Of a stretch of DNA of 64,000 bases, positions 19,480 through 27,107 are shown one piece after another; position 1 is the stretch's first letter; each line of letters begins with the position of its first letter. The stretch covers positions 58,885-122,884 of the forward strand of contig JAHABL010000009.1 of NCBI GenBank assembly GCA_018376445.1, in the 5' to 3' direction. Source of the stretch: Mycobacteriales bacterium. GTDB taxonomy: Bacteria; Actinomycetota; Actinomycetes; Mycobacteriales; Mycobacteriaceae. The translations under genes were made by a program, and so were the position numbers. The notes under the pieces were generated by a model that was given only the letters and a program-made list of their open reading frames with translations, was not told the origin of the DNA and did not search any database.

Positions 19480-19488
19480 GTCTGTCTC
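19473..19488. promoter_or_regulatory. McbR-like operator overlapping the metE start
   Basis: TAGAC-N6-GTCTC, one base from the corynebacterial McbR consensus TAGAC-N6-GTCTA. McbR represses methionine and cysteine genes, including metE, in C. glutamicum. The site overlaps coding sequence, so a chance match is possible. Confidence 0.4.
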
Positions 19489-19854
19489 CAATGAATGAAT
19501 GTCAACATTCACCTCTGGATTACGAGCACCATGCCAGAACACCTCGAGCTCCTGCTGAGCATTCGAATAGAGGTGCTTTCTTTTCTAAGAAGAGTGGTGA
19601 TGCGTCGCCTTTATCACAAAGGCGAGTTATCCTAGAGAGCTCTTGCCCTCCAGCTTCCTCGTCTGTTCCGTACAGGCAGTTCCTGCAGGCTATACGGGGC
19701 GAAATATACCTAACTACTGCTGTCGCCGACTCTCTACCATCTCGTAGTAGAGGTATTTGTCTGTGGAGTACTGCAGAACAGTGAGTTAAGTATATCCATA
19801 CTTGCTCTACTGGGACTAGCCATGCGTGAGGTTCTGTGCACCGTGCACAAAAGT
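19480..19854 (-). promoter_or_regulatory. metE leader/intergenic region
   Basis: About 375 bases without a gene. It holds a perfect 16-base palindrome at 19496-19511 (arms TGAATGT/ACATTCA, 2-base centre), 17 bases before the metE GTG. It also holds an 8-base-arm hairpin at 19605-19625 (TCGCCTTT/AAAGGCGA, 5-base loop). A GTGCAC repeat pair lies near 19840, just after the upstream lipoprotein gene. No B12 box or other known riboswitch core was seen. Confidence 0.4.
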
Positions 19855-20850
19855 CTATTTTTCGCGCCCCGAGAAACCCTTAGCGCGGAGCCAGTTGGTA
19901 ATGAACTGGTCCAGTTGGTCTGGGGTGCGGTATTCCACGCGGAGAAGTTCAGCCACATCCGTCGTCGTGAGTTTCTCACTGAGTTCATCGAAGATGAGCT
20001 GACGGGGACGGTCGACGGCGCTTTTGGCCACTAATGGGAAAATATAGGCGGCGGCTAGGGAATGGAGATCATCCGCAAGCAAACGCCAGTCCCCGCTGAG
20101 CAGCAACGGGTCCGGCGCAAACGTGAGGACCACATCGTCACCGGACGTCACAGTCGTCTCTGTGACGAGGGATCGAGGGGTACAGCGATAGCGGTGATTG
20201 ACGAGCTCTGCCCAGTGCTCCATTTCGAGGGCATCGGCCGGATAGGCGTGAATCAGGATGGAGAATCGTTCGCAGCGCTCGGCCAGCTGGGAATAGGTGC
20301 GAATGCCGTCGGTGTGCGGATCCTTATTGCGAACTGCTAGCACCATGGTGCGCTCGGCGTGGGAGGGCCGTAATGAGCGGGTCTCCTGAGGAAGGGAGCG
20401 TGTCATCTCGGCAAAAACCGGGTCAAACTCTGCGTCGGGGTTGGCAGTGTCCCGTCGAACTGTCGCACGCAAAATGGGGGCATCCGGGTTCATCGCAAAC
20501 AACAGCTGGCTGGTGTACTCGGGGACGACATCTACCAGCCCGGTACTAATGGCGTGAAGCTTTGCCCGATGCCCAATGGAGGAGGTTTGGGTAACGCCGG
20601 GGCCAACGTTACGAACACCGTCCGCGGCCCGCCGACTTTCAATGCGGTCAAGACGGGCCGGGACGCCTTTCAGCTGCAGGGCAGCAACGTAGAGTTTGGC
20701 GAGGACGTAGTCGGGTGCCATTGCGGAATAGCCCACCCGCACTATAGGTGCGACGGGATCTGGGACCAGAGCTTTGTCTGTTCGCCCACATCCCGTCACC
20801 ACCAGGAGCAGGGCACACGCTAGCGCGCCTAATTTTCGATGACCTCGCAT
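19855..20850 (-). CDS. Solute-binding lipoprotein, glycine betaine/choline (OpuAC) type
   Basis: 331 aa from ATG 20850. The signal peptide is lipoprotein-like: basic MRGHRK, hydrophobic LGALACALLLV, and lipobox VTGC with the lipidated Cys at about residue 21. The mature part begins VRVGYSAMAPDYVLAKLYVA, with a later VDVVPEYTSQLLFAMNP, matching substrate-binding proteins of OpuAC/OsmF osmolyte importers. The start lies 10 bases after the malic enzyme stop, so they are probably cotranscribed. No permease or ATPase partner is in the window, making it an orphan binding protein whose transporter must be elsewhere, if it exists. Ligand not determinable. Confidence 0.75.
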   Translation of the reverse strand: MRGHRKLGALACALLLVVTGCGRTDKALVPDPVAPIVRVGYSAMAPDYVLAKLYVAALQLKGVPARLDRIESRRAADGVRNVGPGVTQTSSIGHRAKLHAISTGLVDVVPEYTSQLLFAMNPDAPILRATVRRDTANPDAEFDPVFAEMTRSLPQETRSLRPSHAERTMVLAVRNKDPHTDGIRTYSQLAERCERFSILIHAYPADALEMEHWAELVNHRYRCTPRSLVTETTVTSGDDVVLTFAPDPLLLSGDWRLLADDLHSLAAAYIFPLVAKSAVDRPRQLIFDELSEKLTTTDVAELLRVEYRTPDQLDQFITNWLRAKGFSGREK

Positions 20851-20860
20851 ACCAACAATG

Positions 20861-22087
20861 CTACTTGTTGGCTTCAGCAACCGCCTTCACCGCGGCGGTA
20901 ACTGCCGGACAGACGCGCGGATCGAGCGGCGACGGAATGATGTAGTCGGGAGCCAGATCCTTTGGGTCGATAACGTTGGCGATGGCCTCTGCGGCGGCCT
21001 GCAGCATCTCATCCGTAATAGCAGTAGAGCGGGCATCGAGCGCGCCACGGAAAAGACCGGGGAAGGCCAGCACATTGTTGAGCTGGTTCGGGTAGTCCGA
21101 GCGGCCGGTCGCCACAATGGAGGCATGGCGGTGTGCGACATCAATGGGGATCTCCGGATCCGGGTTGGAGAGGGAGAAGATGATGGCATCAGGGGCCATC
21201 TCCGCCACAATGTCTTCTGCCACATGTCCGGCGGAGACACCCACGAAGACGTCGGCACCTTCGAAGGCTTCTGCCTGACCACCCACAATATTGTCGGGGT
21301 TGGTGATCTCTGCCAGGGCTTCCTTCACCGGATTCAGACCTTCGCGGCCGCGGGACACGATGCCGTGGGAGTCAAGCACGATAACGTTCTGGACACCAGC
21401 ATTGAGAATAATCTTGGTGCAGGCAACACCGGCAGCGCCGGCACCCGATACGACGACCTTGAGGTCCTCGGGCTTACGGCCAGTGAGTCGGCAGGCGTTG
21501 ATCATGCCAGCCAGCACCACCACTGCGGTACCGTGCTGGTCGTCGTGCATCACCGGAATATCAAGAGCTTCCTTCAACCGATCTTCGATTTCGAAGCAAC
21601 GAGGTGCGGAAATATCTTCGAGGTTAATGGCACCAAAGCTCGGCTGCAGACGGATGCAGGTCTCAACAATCTCGTCCGGATCGGTCGTATCGAGCACAAT
21701 CGGAATGGCGTTGAGGCCGGAGAACTGCTTAAAGAGGGCACACTTGCCTTCCATTACCGGAAGCGCTGCGGACGGGCCGATATTCCCGAGTCCGAGCACG
21801 GCAGTTCCATCGCTGACCACCGCGACGAGGCGGCCAGCCCAGGTGTAGAGCTTGGCATCTTCTGGCTTGTCATAAATATCGTTGCAGGCAAGTGCAACAC
21901 CGGGAGTGTAAGCAACGGAGAGAGCGTGCTGCGAATCGAGGGGCGAGTGCAGGGCGACGTCGAGTTTGCCGTTGATGTGATACTGAAGAACCTCTTCTTC
22001 GGTCACCACGTCTTCGTTAACTGCGGCGGTAAACAGTTCGTCATTAACGTTCTCCGCGCCATTGCGCGGATCAATAGTCTGGGTCAA
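20861..22087 (-). CDS. NAD-type malic enzyme (malate dehydrogenase, oxaloacetate-decarboxylating)
   Basis: 408 aa, the length of the short bacterial malic enzymes. It starts with TTG at 22087, supported by AAGGGG at a six-base spacing. Motifs: AYTPGVALAC (catalytic region), the substrate/metal region LEDISAPRCFEIEDRL, HDDQHGTAVVVLAG, and the nucleotide-binding GAGAAGVACTKIIL. Role: converts L-malate to pyruvate and CO2 with NAD(P)H, linking the TCA cycle to pyruvate. In this genome it could feed pyruvate to PflB. Cofactor preference cannot be decided by eye. Divergent from the rmlC-like gene. Confidence 0.93.
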   Translation of the reverse strand: MTQTIDPRNGAENVNDELFTAAVNEDVVTEEEVLQYHINGKLDVALHSPLDSQHALSVAYTPGVALACNDIYDKPEDAKLYTWAGRLVAVVSDGTAVLGLGNIGPSAALPVMEGKCALFKQFSGLNAIPIVLDTTDPDEIVETCIRLQPSFGAINLEDISAPRCFEIEDRLKEALDIPVMHDDQHGTAVVVLAGMINACRLTGRKPEDLKVVVSGAGAAGVACTKIILNAGVQNVIVLDSHGIVSRGREGLNPVKEALAEITNPDNIVGGQAEAFEGADVFVGVSAGHVAEDIVAEMAPDAIIFSLSNPDPEIPIDVAHRHASIVATGRSDYPNQLNNVLAFPGLFRGALDARSTAITDEMLQAAAEAIANVIDPKDLAPDYIIPSPLDPRVCPAVTAAVKAVAEANK

Positions 22088-22181
22088 CTGCGTCCCCTTC
22101 AGGTCACATTATTTCTAACTAGTGATGCAGGAGACAAAACTCCCACGCGTCTCATCCTAGCGACCGGTAAACTTCCATTCC

Positions 22182-22832
22182 ATGCGGGTATTACAACTTC
22201 CACTCCCTTACTGCTATGCCTTCGAGGCACCTACTTTTCCGGACGATCGGGGCTTCTTTTCTGCCCCATTTCACGCCCCTACCTTTATCGATAACGTGGG
22301 CTATCAGCTCTCGATACGTCAAACGAATCTCAGCCCCACCCGCCGCGGAGCCGTCCGCGGAGTCCATTTCGCAGATGTGCCACCCGGCCAAGCAAAATAC
22401 GTTTATGCAGCTCACGGACGTTTATTGGATGTGCTCGTCGATCTCAGAGTGGGATCCCCCACATTTTCGCAGTATGTTGCCATCGAATTGTCCCTAGAGA
22501 GCGGGACCGCAGTCTTCCTACCAGAGGGAATAGGCCATCTTGTGATTGGCCTCACAGATGACGCTGCGTTGAGCTATCTCTGCTCGGAAGCCTACAACCC
22601 ACCGGCAGAACACGGCATTAACCCTCTCGACCCCGCTCTGGGTTTGCCATTCCATGACTGGTGCGACAACTATGATCTGGGAGATCCAGACGCACTCATC
22701 CTCTCCCCTAAAGATAAAAGTGCTCCCACTTTGGCTGCTGCACAGGAATCCAGACTCCTTCCCCGCTACGATGAATGTGTCGCCTTCTACAACGGCCTGC
22801 GCCGCACTTCCTCTGAAAGCTCCGCTCGTTAG
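22182..22832 (+). CDS. dTDP-4-dehydrorhamnose 3,5-epimerase-like cupin
   Basis: 216 aa. RmlC features: FPDDRGFF near the N-terminus, RGVHFADVPPGQAKYVY with the catalytic His, YLCSEAYNP for the C-terminal loop, and an overall jelly-roll pattern. Role: epimerises dTDP-4-keto-6-deoxyglucose for dTDP-L-rhamnose, the sugar of the arabinogalactan linker in Mycobacteriales. It is a little longer than a minimal RmlC and no RmlA, RmlB or RmlD lies nearby, so activity on a different sugar nucleotide is possible. corA follows 30 bases downstream and is likely cotranscribed. Confidence 0.85.
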   Translation: MRVLQLPLPYCYAFEAPTFPDDRGFFSAPFHAPTFIDNVGYQLSIRQTNLSPTRRGAVRGVHFADVPPGQAKYVYAAHGRLLDVLVDLRVGSPTFSQYVAIELSLESGTAVFLPEGIGHLVIGLTDDAALSYLCSEAYNPPAEHGINPLDPALGLPFHDWCDNYDLGDPDALILSPKDKSAPTLAAAQESRLLPRYDECVAFYNGLRRTSSESSAR

Positions 22833-22862
22833 CCCCTCCCACTTCGTCAAAAGGAGCGCGCA

Positions 22863-23951
22863 ATGGGTTTTACCTCCTTCTGGGACAAACTCTTTAACCC
22901 GCAAAAATCTGCTCAAAACGAGCCCGATGATAACGTTCACATCCCTACTGCCCAAGCCACCATCGGGTGCGATGTCTACGACGAAAACGGACAACACATT
23001 GATCGCACCTTCGACTACCGCAGCGGCTTTCACTGGGTAGAAGAGCACCCCGGGCATTTCGTCTGGCTCCAACTCCGCGACCCCAATCGCCGTCAAATGG
23101 TGCATGTGGGACGCGTCTACGACCTACACGAACTTCTCGTCGAAGACTGCTCTACTGACCATCAGCGCCCTAAGCTCGAAGCCTTCGATGACTGCCTCAC
23201 CCTCGTGGCACGAACTCTCCGCTACGTCGACCACGAAGTCATCGACAATCCCGCCGACGCTGTGGAGACCGGCGAAGTCGTCCTGGTGGCCGGAAAGAAT
23301 TACTTCATCTCGATCCAACACGGGAAAGGCCACAGCCTCGACCACGTGCACAAACGCCTCTCCCACAACCCAGAAGACCTCGCCCAAGGCCCCATGATGT
23401 GCTTCTACCGGGCTGTCGACCACGTCGTCGACTCCTACCTCAAAGTTGCTGCACTCATGGACAACGACATCGACGACCTCGAGGAGGAAGTTTTCGACCC
23501 TTCCACGGATATCGATATCGATGAGATCTATGCGGTCAAACGAGAAGTGCTCGAGATCAAGCACCTGATCTCGCCCCTTCGTACGCCACTACACGAACTC
23601 TGTAATAGCGACCAGATCTACGTCGACGAAGACATCCGCAGCTACTTCCGTGACGTCGAAGACCACCTGCTACGTGCTATCTCCGATGTCCACGGGTTCG
23701 ACGAAGTCCTCAGCTCCCTCATCGATGCTGCCGCAGCAAAAGTCGGAGTGGAGCAAAACGTCATCAGCCGTGCGCTCTCCGCCTGGGCAGCAATCATCGC
23801 CGTCCCCACCCTGATCGCCAGTATCTACGGTATGAACTTTCAGTTCATGCCGCTCCTGCAAGTCGATGGAGCGTACTACGTGGTGCTCGCCCTCATGGCA
23901 ATTTGGTCTATCACCATGTACATCGTGTTCAGACGAAAGAAATGGCTCTAG
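22863..23951 (+). CDS. corA: CorA-family magnesium/cobalt transporter
   Basis: 362 aa. ATG 22863 is preceded by AAAGGAG. The N-terminal two thirds form an acidic cytoplasmic domain (DNDIDDLEEEVFDPSTDIDID) with a long helix. Two transmembrane helices close the protein: AAIIAVPTLIASIYGMNF, carrying the YGMN pore-loop signature at about residue 322, and YYVVLALMAIWSITMYIVF. A basic tail (RRKKWL) follows. Role: pentameric Mg2+ channel in the inner membrane. Convergent with apbE only 3 bases away; its terminator lies inside apbE. Confidence 0.94.
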   Translation: MGFTSFWDKLFNPQKSAQNEPDDNVHIPTAQATIGCDVYDENGQHIDRTFDYRSGFHWVEEHPGHFVWLQLRDPNRRQMVHVGRVYDLHELLVEDCSTDHQRPKLEAFDDCLTLVARTLRYVDHEVIDNPADAVETGEVVLVAGKNYFISIQHGKGHSLDHVHKRLSHNPEDLAQGPMMCFYRAVDHVVDSYLKVAALMDNDIDDLEEEVFDPSTDIDIDEIYAVKREVLEIKHLISPLRTPLHELCNSDQIYVDEDIRSYFRDVEDHLLRAISDVHGFDEVLSSLIDAAAAKVGVEQNVISRALSAWAAIIAVPTLIASIYGMNFQFMPLLQVDGAYYVVLALMAIWSITMYIVFRRKKWL

Positions 23952-23954
23952 CCA

Positions 23955-25040
23955 CTACTGCATTTGACGGCGCCACGCCGGAGAGGTGATCTCCCGGAAG
24001 GCGCCGTTTTCTTTCACAATCATGATGCAGGCCAGATTAAGCTTCGTCGCCTGCTTCATGCCTTCCTCCGGTCCCAACACGTCCAGGCCGGTCGCCAACC
24101 CGTCAGCTGTCATACACGATGCATCCATGACGGTGACGGAAGCAAGATTGTGCGTAATCGGTCGTCCCGTCTGCGGATCAATGGTGTGCGAGAACCGGTG
24201 GCCGTTGTCCTCAAAGTAGTTCCGGTAGTCTCCGGAGGTCGCCACTGAGGTGTTGACCAGGTGGATGACTCGATCCAGGGAGGCGTCACCATGGGGCACA
24301 GGACGTTCTACGGCCACCCGCCATGGGCCTCCCCGCGTTCCGGCTCCCTTACCACGTACTTCCCCACCGACATCGACAAGGTAGCGCTCTACCCCCAGCG
24401 CCTCCAATTCACGGGCGATCGCGTCCACCCCATACCCTTTAGCAATCGACGACAGATCGACGTAAAGCTCAGGAATCTTCTTTACCAGTGCGTTATCGAG
24501 TACTTCGAGGTGTTCAATACCGCACTTCGCTTTCGTCTCGTCAATATCCGCATCAGCGGGAATCTTATTAGGACGGCCCTCTGACCCAAATCCCCACAGG
24601 TTCACCAACGGCCCCACGGTGACATCCAGTTTTCCCTCGGTAACTTTGTTCAGCCGCACCGCTTCTCGCATAACAGTGAGGACTTCCGGGGATGCCGGGA
24701 AGGGAGTATCAACTTTGCGGAACTGGTTAAAGCGAGAAAGTTCCGACTCAGGGATGAACGTCGACATTTGGTGGTTGATGGAGGTAAAACGGGCTTCCAC
24801 CTTATCCCGCACCTCCGCCTGCGGAGGTGTCTTGGCTGTCGCCAAATAGGTGATGGCGTAGTAGGTCCCCATAGTAGTTCCCCGCAGCACTGTCTTCTGC
24901 GGATTATCCTCGAAGCTACACCCTGCTGTGGACCCCAGACCAAGCAGCCCAGCCACTCCGGCTATGCTCAAAAAGCCGCGTCGAGAGAGCCAGCGGCTCT
25001 CCTTGCGCTCCCGACGGGCAGACGGCGGCGTCTTCATCAT
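23955..25040 (-). CDS. apbE: FAD:protein FMN transferase, Tat-exported lipoprotein
   Basis: 361 aa from ATG 25040 (ATG 25037 equally possible), with AAGGG upstream. The signal sequence has a twin-arginine motif SRRGFLS, a hydrophobic core and a lipobox ending STAGC. The ApbE domain follows: GTTMGTYYAITY, YVDLSSIAKGYGVDAIA and VDVGGEVRGKG, then SVATSGDYRNYF and HTIDPQTGRP near the C-terminus, which bind FAD and Mg2+. Role: covalently attaches FMN to Thr residues of extracytoplasmic flavoproteins (Nqr/Rnf-type or FMN-binding domain proteins). No target protein is in the window. Divergent from the MgtE-N gene. Confidence 0.93.
   Translation of the reverse strand: MMKTPPSARRERKESRWLSRRGFLSIAGVAGLLGLGSTAGCSFEDNPQKTVLRGTTMGTYYAITYLATAKTPPQAEVRDKVEARFTSINHQMSTFIPESELSRFNQFRKVDTPFPASPEVLTVMREAVRLNKVTEGKLDVTVGPLVNLWGFGSEGRPNKIPADADIDETKAKCGIEHLEVLDNALVKKIPELYVDLSSIAKGYGVDAIARELEALGVERYLVDVGGEVRGKGAGTRGGPWRVAVERPVPHGDASLDRVIHLVNTSVATSGDYRNYFEDNGHRFSHTIDPQTGRPITHNLASVTVMDASCMTADGLATGLDVLGPEEGMKQATKLNLACIMIVKENGAFREITSPAWRRQMQ
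23967..24007 (+). terminator. corA terminator embedded in the 3' end of apbE
   Basis: Hairpin with ACGGCGCC (23967-23974) and GGCGCCGT (24000-24007) arms, an inner GAGA/TCTC stem, and TTTTCTTTC directly after. It has a rho-independent layout on the plus strand although it lies within the last codons of apbE. Confidence 0.7.
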
Positions 25041-25155
25041 GGAGCCCTTCTCCTCACAGACGTGCAATAGTGCGTCTGTACAGTATAGTGCCCCTACCTC
25101 TTCATAATCTCGTTCATTCTCACAACCGGAGCGCCGCCTACTCTTTCGGACGCAC

Positions 25156-25168
25156 TAGACTAAACCTA
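25156..25168 (+). promoter_or_regulatory. Leaderless promoter element of the MgtE-N/CBS gene
   Basis: TAGACT (25156-25161) sits 6 bases before the ATG at 25168 with no Shine-Dalgarno sequence. This fits a -10 box giving a leaderless mRNA, common in Mycobacteriales. Confidence 0.5.
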
Positions 25169-26460
25169 TGAGCTCACCCAACCGTGTTTTCGTGGGGCGG
25201 CTAGACAACCTTGTCGTGCTTGGCCCAGATGGAGAATCCATCGGTCGTGTCCGAGACGTCGTCCTCACCCTGCAGGACCCTACCTCCTCCCCTCGCGCTG
25301 TCGGACTCGTCATCCAGCTTCTCAATCGCCGCCGTATCTTCCTCCCGATGCTGCGTGTTGCTAGCTTCTCCGGATCTGCTGTCACGCTTGTCACTGGTAA
25401 TGTCACGGTGCGTTCATTCAAACAGCAGCCCACCGAAATTCAAGTACTAGGCGAGATGGTCGATTCGCTCGTACAGGTGCGAGACCCCGAAATCGAAGAA
25501 CTCGACGGACAACAAGCTGTCGTGACGGATGTGGAAATTGAGCAAACTCGCAGTCGTGACTGGGTGGTGTCTCGCCTGGCGGTGCGTCGCAGAACCGGCC
25601 CCTTCTCCCGCCGAGGTGCCGTCTACCTGGTTGAATGGGAATTCATCCGCGGTTTTTCCAATGCCAGCGTCCTCAACAATGAACAAGACGCTACTGTCCT
25701 CGCACAGCGCTATGAAGACATGCGCCCGGCCGATGCAGCCTCCGCCATCCTCAATCTGCCACAGAAGCGACGTCTCGAACTCGCTACTGTTCTCGATGAT
25801 GAGCGCCTCGCCGACATCGTTCAGGAACTCCCCGACGATGACCAGGCCGACCTTCTCACCGCCCTCCCCTTGTCCCGCGCGGCGGACGTTCTAGAGGCTA
25901 TGGACCCGGATGATGCGGCCGACGTCCTCGGCGAAATGCCTGACCAGGAAGCGGAGCGACTCCTCAACCTCATGAACAAACAGGACGCTGGCACGGTACG
26001 TCGACTCCTCACCTTCAGCCCCGATACCGCAGGTGGCATCATGACCCCGGAACCTATCATCCTAAATGCACAAACCACTGTGGCAGAAGCCCTCGCCCAT
26101 GTGTGCAACCCGGAACTCTCGCCTGCTCTATCTTCTTTGGTGTACGTCGTACGGCCTCCGGCACAGACACCTACCGGCAAATATCTGGGTGTTGTGCACA
26201 CACAGCGGCTTCTCCGCGAACCCCCATCCACACTTATCGGCGACTACGTTGACACCAACCTCCCGGCCCTCACCCCAGAGGCTTCCACAGAAGCCGTCGC
26301 CCGTTACCTCGCCACGTACAACTTGGTCTGCGGCCCGGTCATCGACAATGTTGGTCACCTGCTCGGTGCCGTCAGCGTAGATGACCTCCTGGATCACCTT
26401 CTTCCCGATGACTGGCGTGAAGAGGAAATGGCAGTAAGGGAGGTCAGCGATGGCCGATAA
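25168..26460 (+). CDS. MgtE N-terminal/CBS-domain protein without the channel domain
   Basis: 430 aa. Residues about 1-190 are PRC-barrel-like beta-rich sequence. An MgtE intracellular N domain follows (LATVLDDERLADIVQELPDDDQADLLTALPL, repeated DPDDAADVLGEMPDQEAERLL), then a CBS pair (MTPEPIILNAQTTVAEAL; YLATYNLVCGPVIDNVGHLLGAVSVDDLLDHLLPDDW). The five-helix Mg2+ channel domain of MgtE is absent. A protein of the same layout exists at this place in M. tuberculosis (about Rv1232c). Inferred role: cytoplasmic Mg2+/nucleotide sensor, perhaps linked to CorA. Its stop overlaps the DUF1003 gene by 11 bases. Confidence 0.88.
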   Translation: MSSPNRVFVGRLDNLVVLGPDGESIGRVRDVVLTLQDPTSSPRAVGLVIQLLNRRRIFLPMLRVASFSGSAVTLVTGNVTVRSFKQQPTEIQVLGEMVDSLVQVRDPEIEELDGQQAVVTDVEIEQTRSRDWVVSRLAVRRRTGPFSRRGAVYLVEWEFIRGFSNASVLNNEQDATVLAQRYEDMRPADAASAILNLPQKRRLELATVLDDERLADIVQELPDDDQADLLTALPLSRAADVLEAMDPDDAADVLGEMPDQEAERLLNLMNKQDAGTVRRLLTFSPDTAGGIMTPEPIILNAQTTVAEALAHVCNPELSPALSSLVYVVRPPAQTPTGKYLGVVHTQRLLREPPSTLIGDYVDTNLPALTPEASTEAVARYLATYNLVCGPVIDNVGHLLGAVSVDDLLDHLLPDDWREEEMAVREVSDGR

Positions 26461-27076
26461 CCGTACTCGCCTCGATATCCCCCAGCTCAGTGGACGCCGT
26501 CGAAGGATATTCGACGCGGAAGCCGTCGGCCGTGGTGCCGAAGTCGTCGCCCGGTTCCTGGGCACCGGTAAGTATCTGGCCTATCAAACTGTTTTCGTGG
26601 TGGGATGGATTGTTCTGAACATTGTGCTTGCCCGCCACGCCTTTGACCCCTATCCCTTCATCCTCCTCAACCTCGCTTTCTCCACCCAAGCTGCCTATGC
26701 TGCACCCCTCATTCTCTTGGCACAAAACCGCCAAGAGAACCGGGACCGGGTGAGCCTCCAGGAAGACCGCGAACGTGCCGCACAGACAAAAGCCGATACC
26801 GAGTTCCTGGCTCGCGAGTTGGCCGGTGTCCGTATTGCCATTGGCGAGACAGCAACTCGCGACTATTTGCGCCACGAACTTGACGAGATGCGAGAAATGT
26901 TGGAGCAGATTAGTTCTCGATTGGAGCAAGTTGCTGCTGTACAAGCAACAGCAGCTCCCCCGACCACTACTCCAAAGTCTGAAACTGCTGGTGCAATTCA
27001 AAGAATGGACGCTACTGAGGAGCAGCTCCACACCCCAGGGGAGACCGCTGACGCCAACAGCGAGCCCACTCGATAA
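26450..27076 (+). CDS. DUF1003 membrane protein
   Basis: 208 aa. Two transmembrane segments, about residues 45-62 (TVFVVGWIVLNIVLA) and 68-90 (PFILLNLAFSTQAAYAAPLILL), are followed by the conserved AQNRQENRDR. A long charged helix, likely coiled coil (residues about 100-160), and a Thr/Pro/Glu-rich tail follow. This is the DUF1003 pattern (LNLxLSxQAAxxAPxIMMSQNRQ). Function unknown. It is translationally coupled to the MgtE-N gene, suggesting a joint role at the membrane. Confidence 0.88.
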   Translation: MADNRTRLDIPQLSGRRRRIFDAEAVGRGAEVVARFLGTGKYLAYQTVFVVGWIVLNIVLARHAFDPYPFILLNLAFSTQAAYAAPLILLAQNRQENRDRVSLQEDRERAAQTKADTEFLARELAGVRIAIGETATRDYLRHELDEMREMLEQISSRLEQVAAVQATAAPPTTTPKSETAGAIQRMDATEEQLHTPGETADANSEPTR

Positions 27077-27093
27077 CTCTTCCTTCTGCTCGC

Positions 27094-27107
27094 TACACTA
27101 GAGCCTA
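27094..27107 (+). promoter_or_regulatory. Leaderless promoter element of mrp
   Basis: TACACT at 27094-27099 lies 7 bases before the ATG at 27107. No ribosome binding site is visible between them. Confidence 0.45.

Noticed and set aside
19480..19854. Cobalamin or SAM riboswitch in the metE leader
   Set aside because: No B12 box or SAM-riboswitch core could be recognised by eye. A covariance-model search would decide.
20858..22294. 478-aa plus-strand open frame
   Set aside because: It is the antisense shadow of the malic enzyme gene. The minus frame has clear catalytic motifs, while this frame has no domain.
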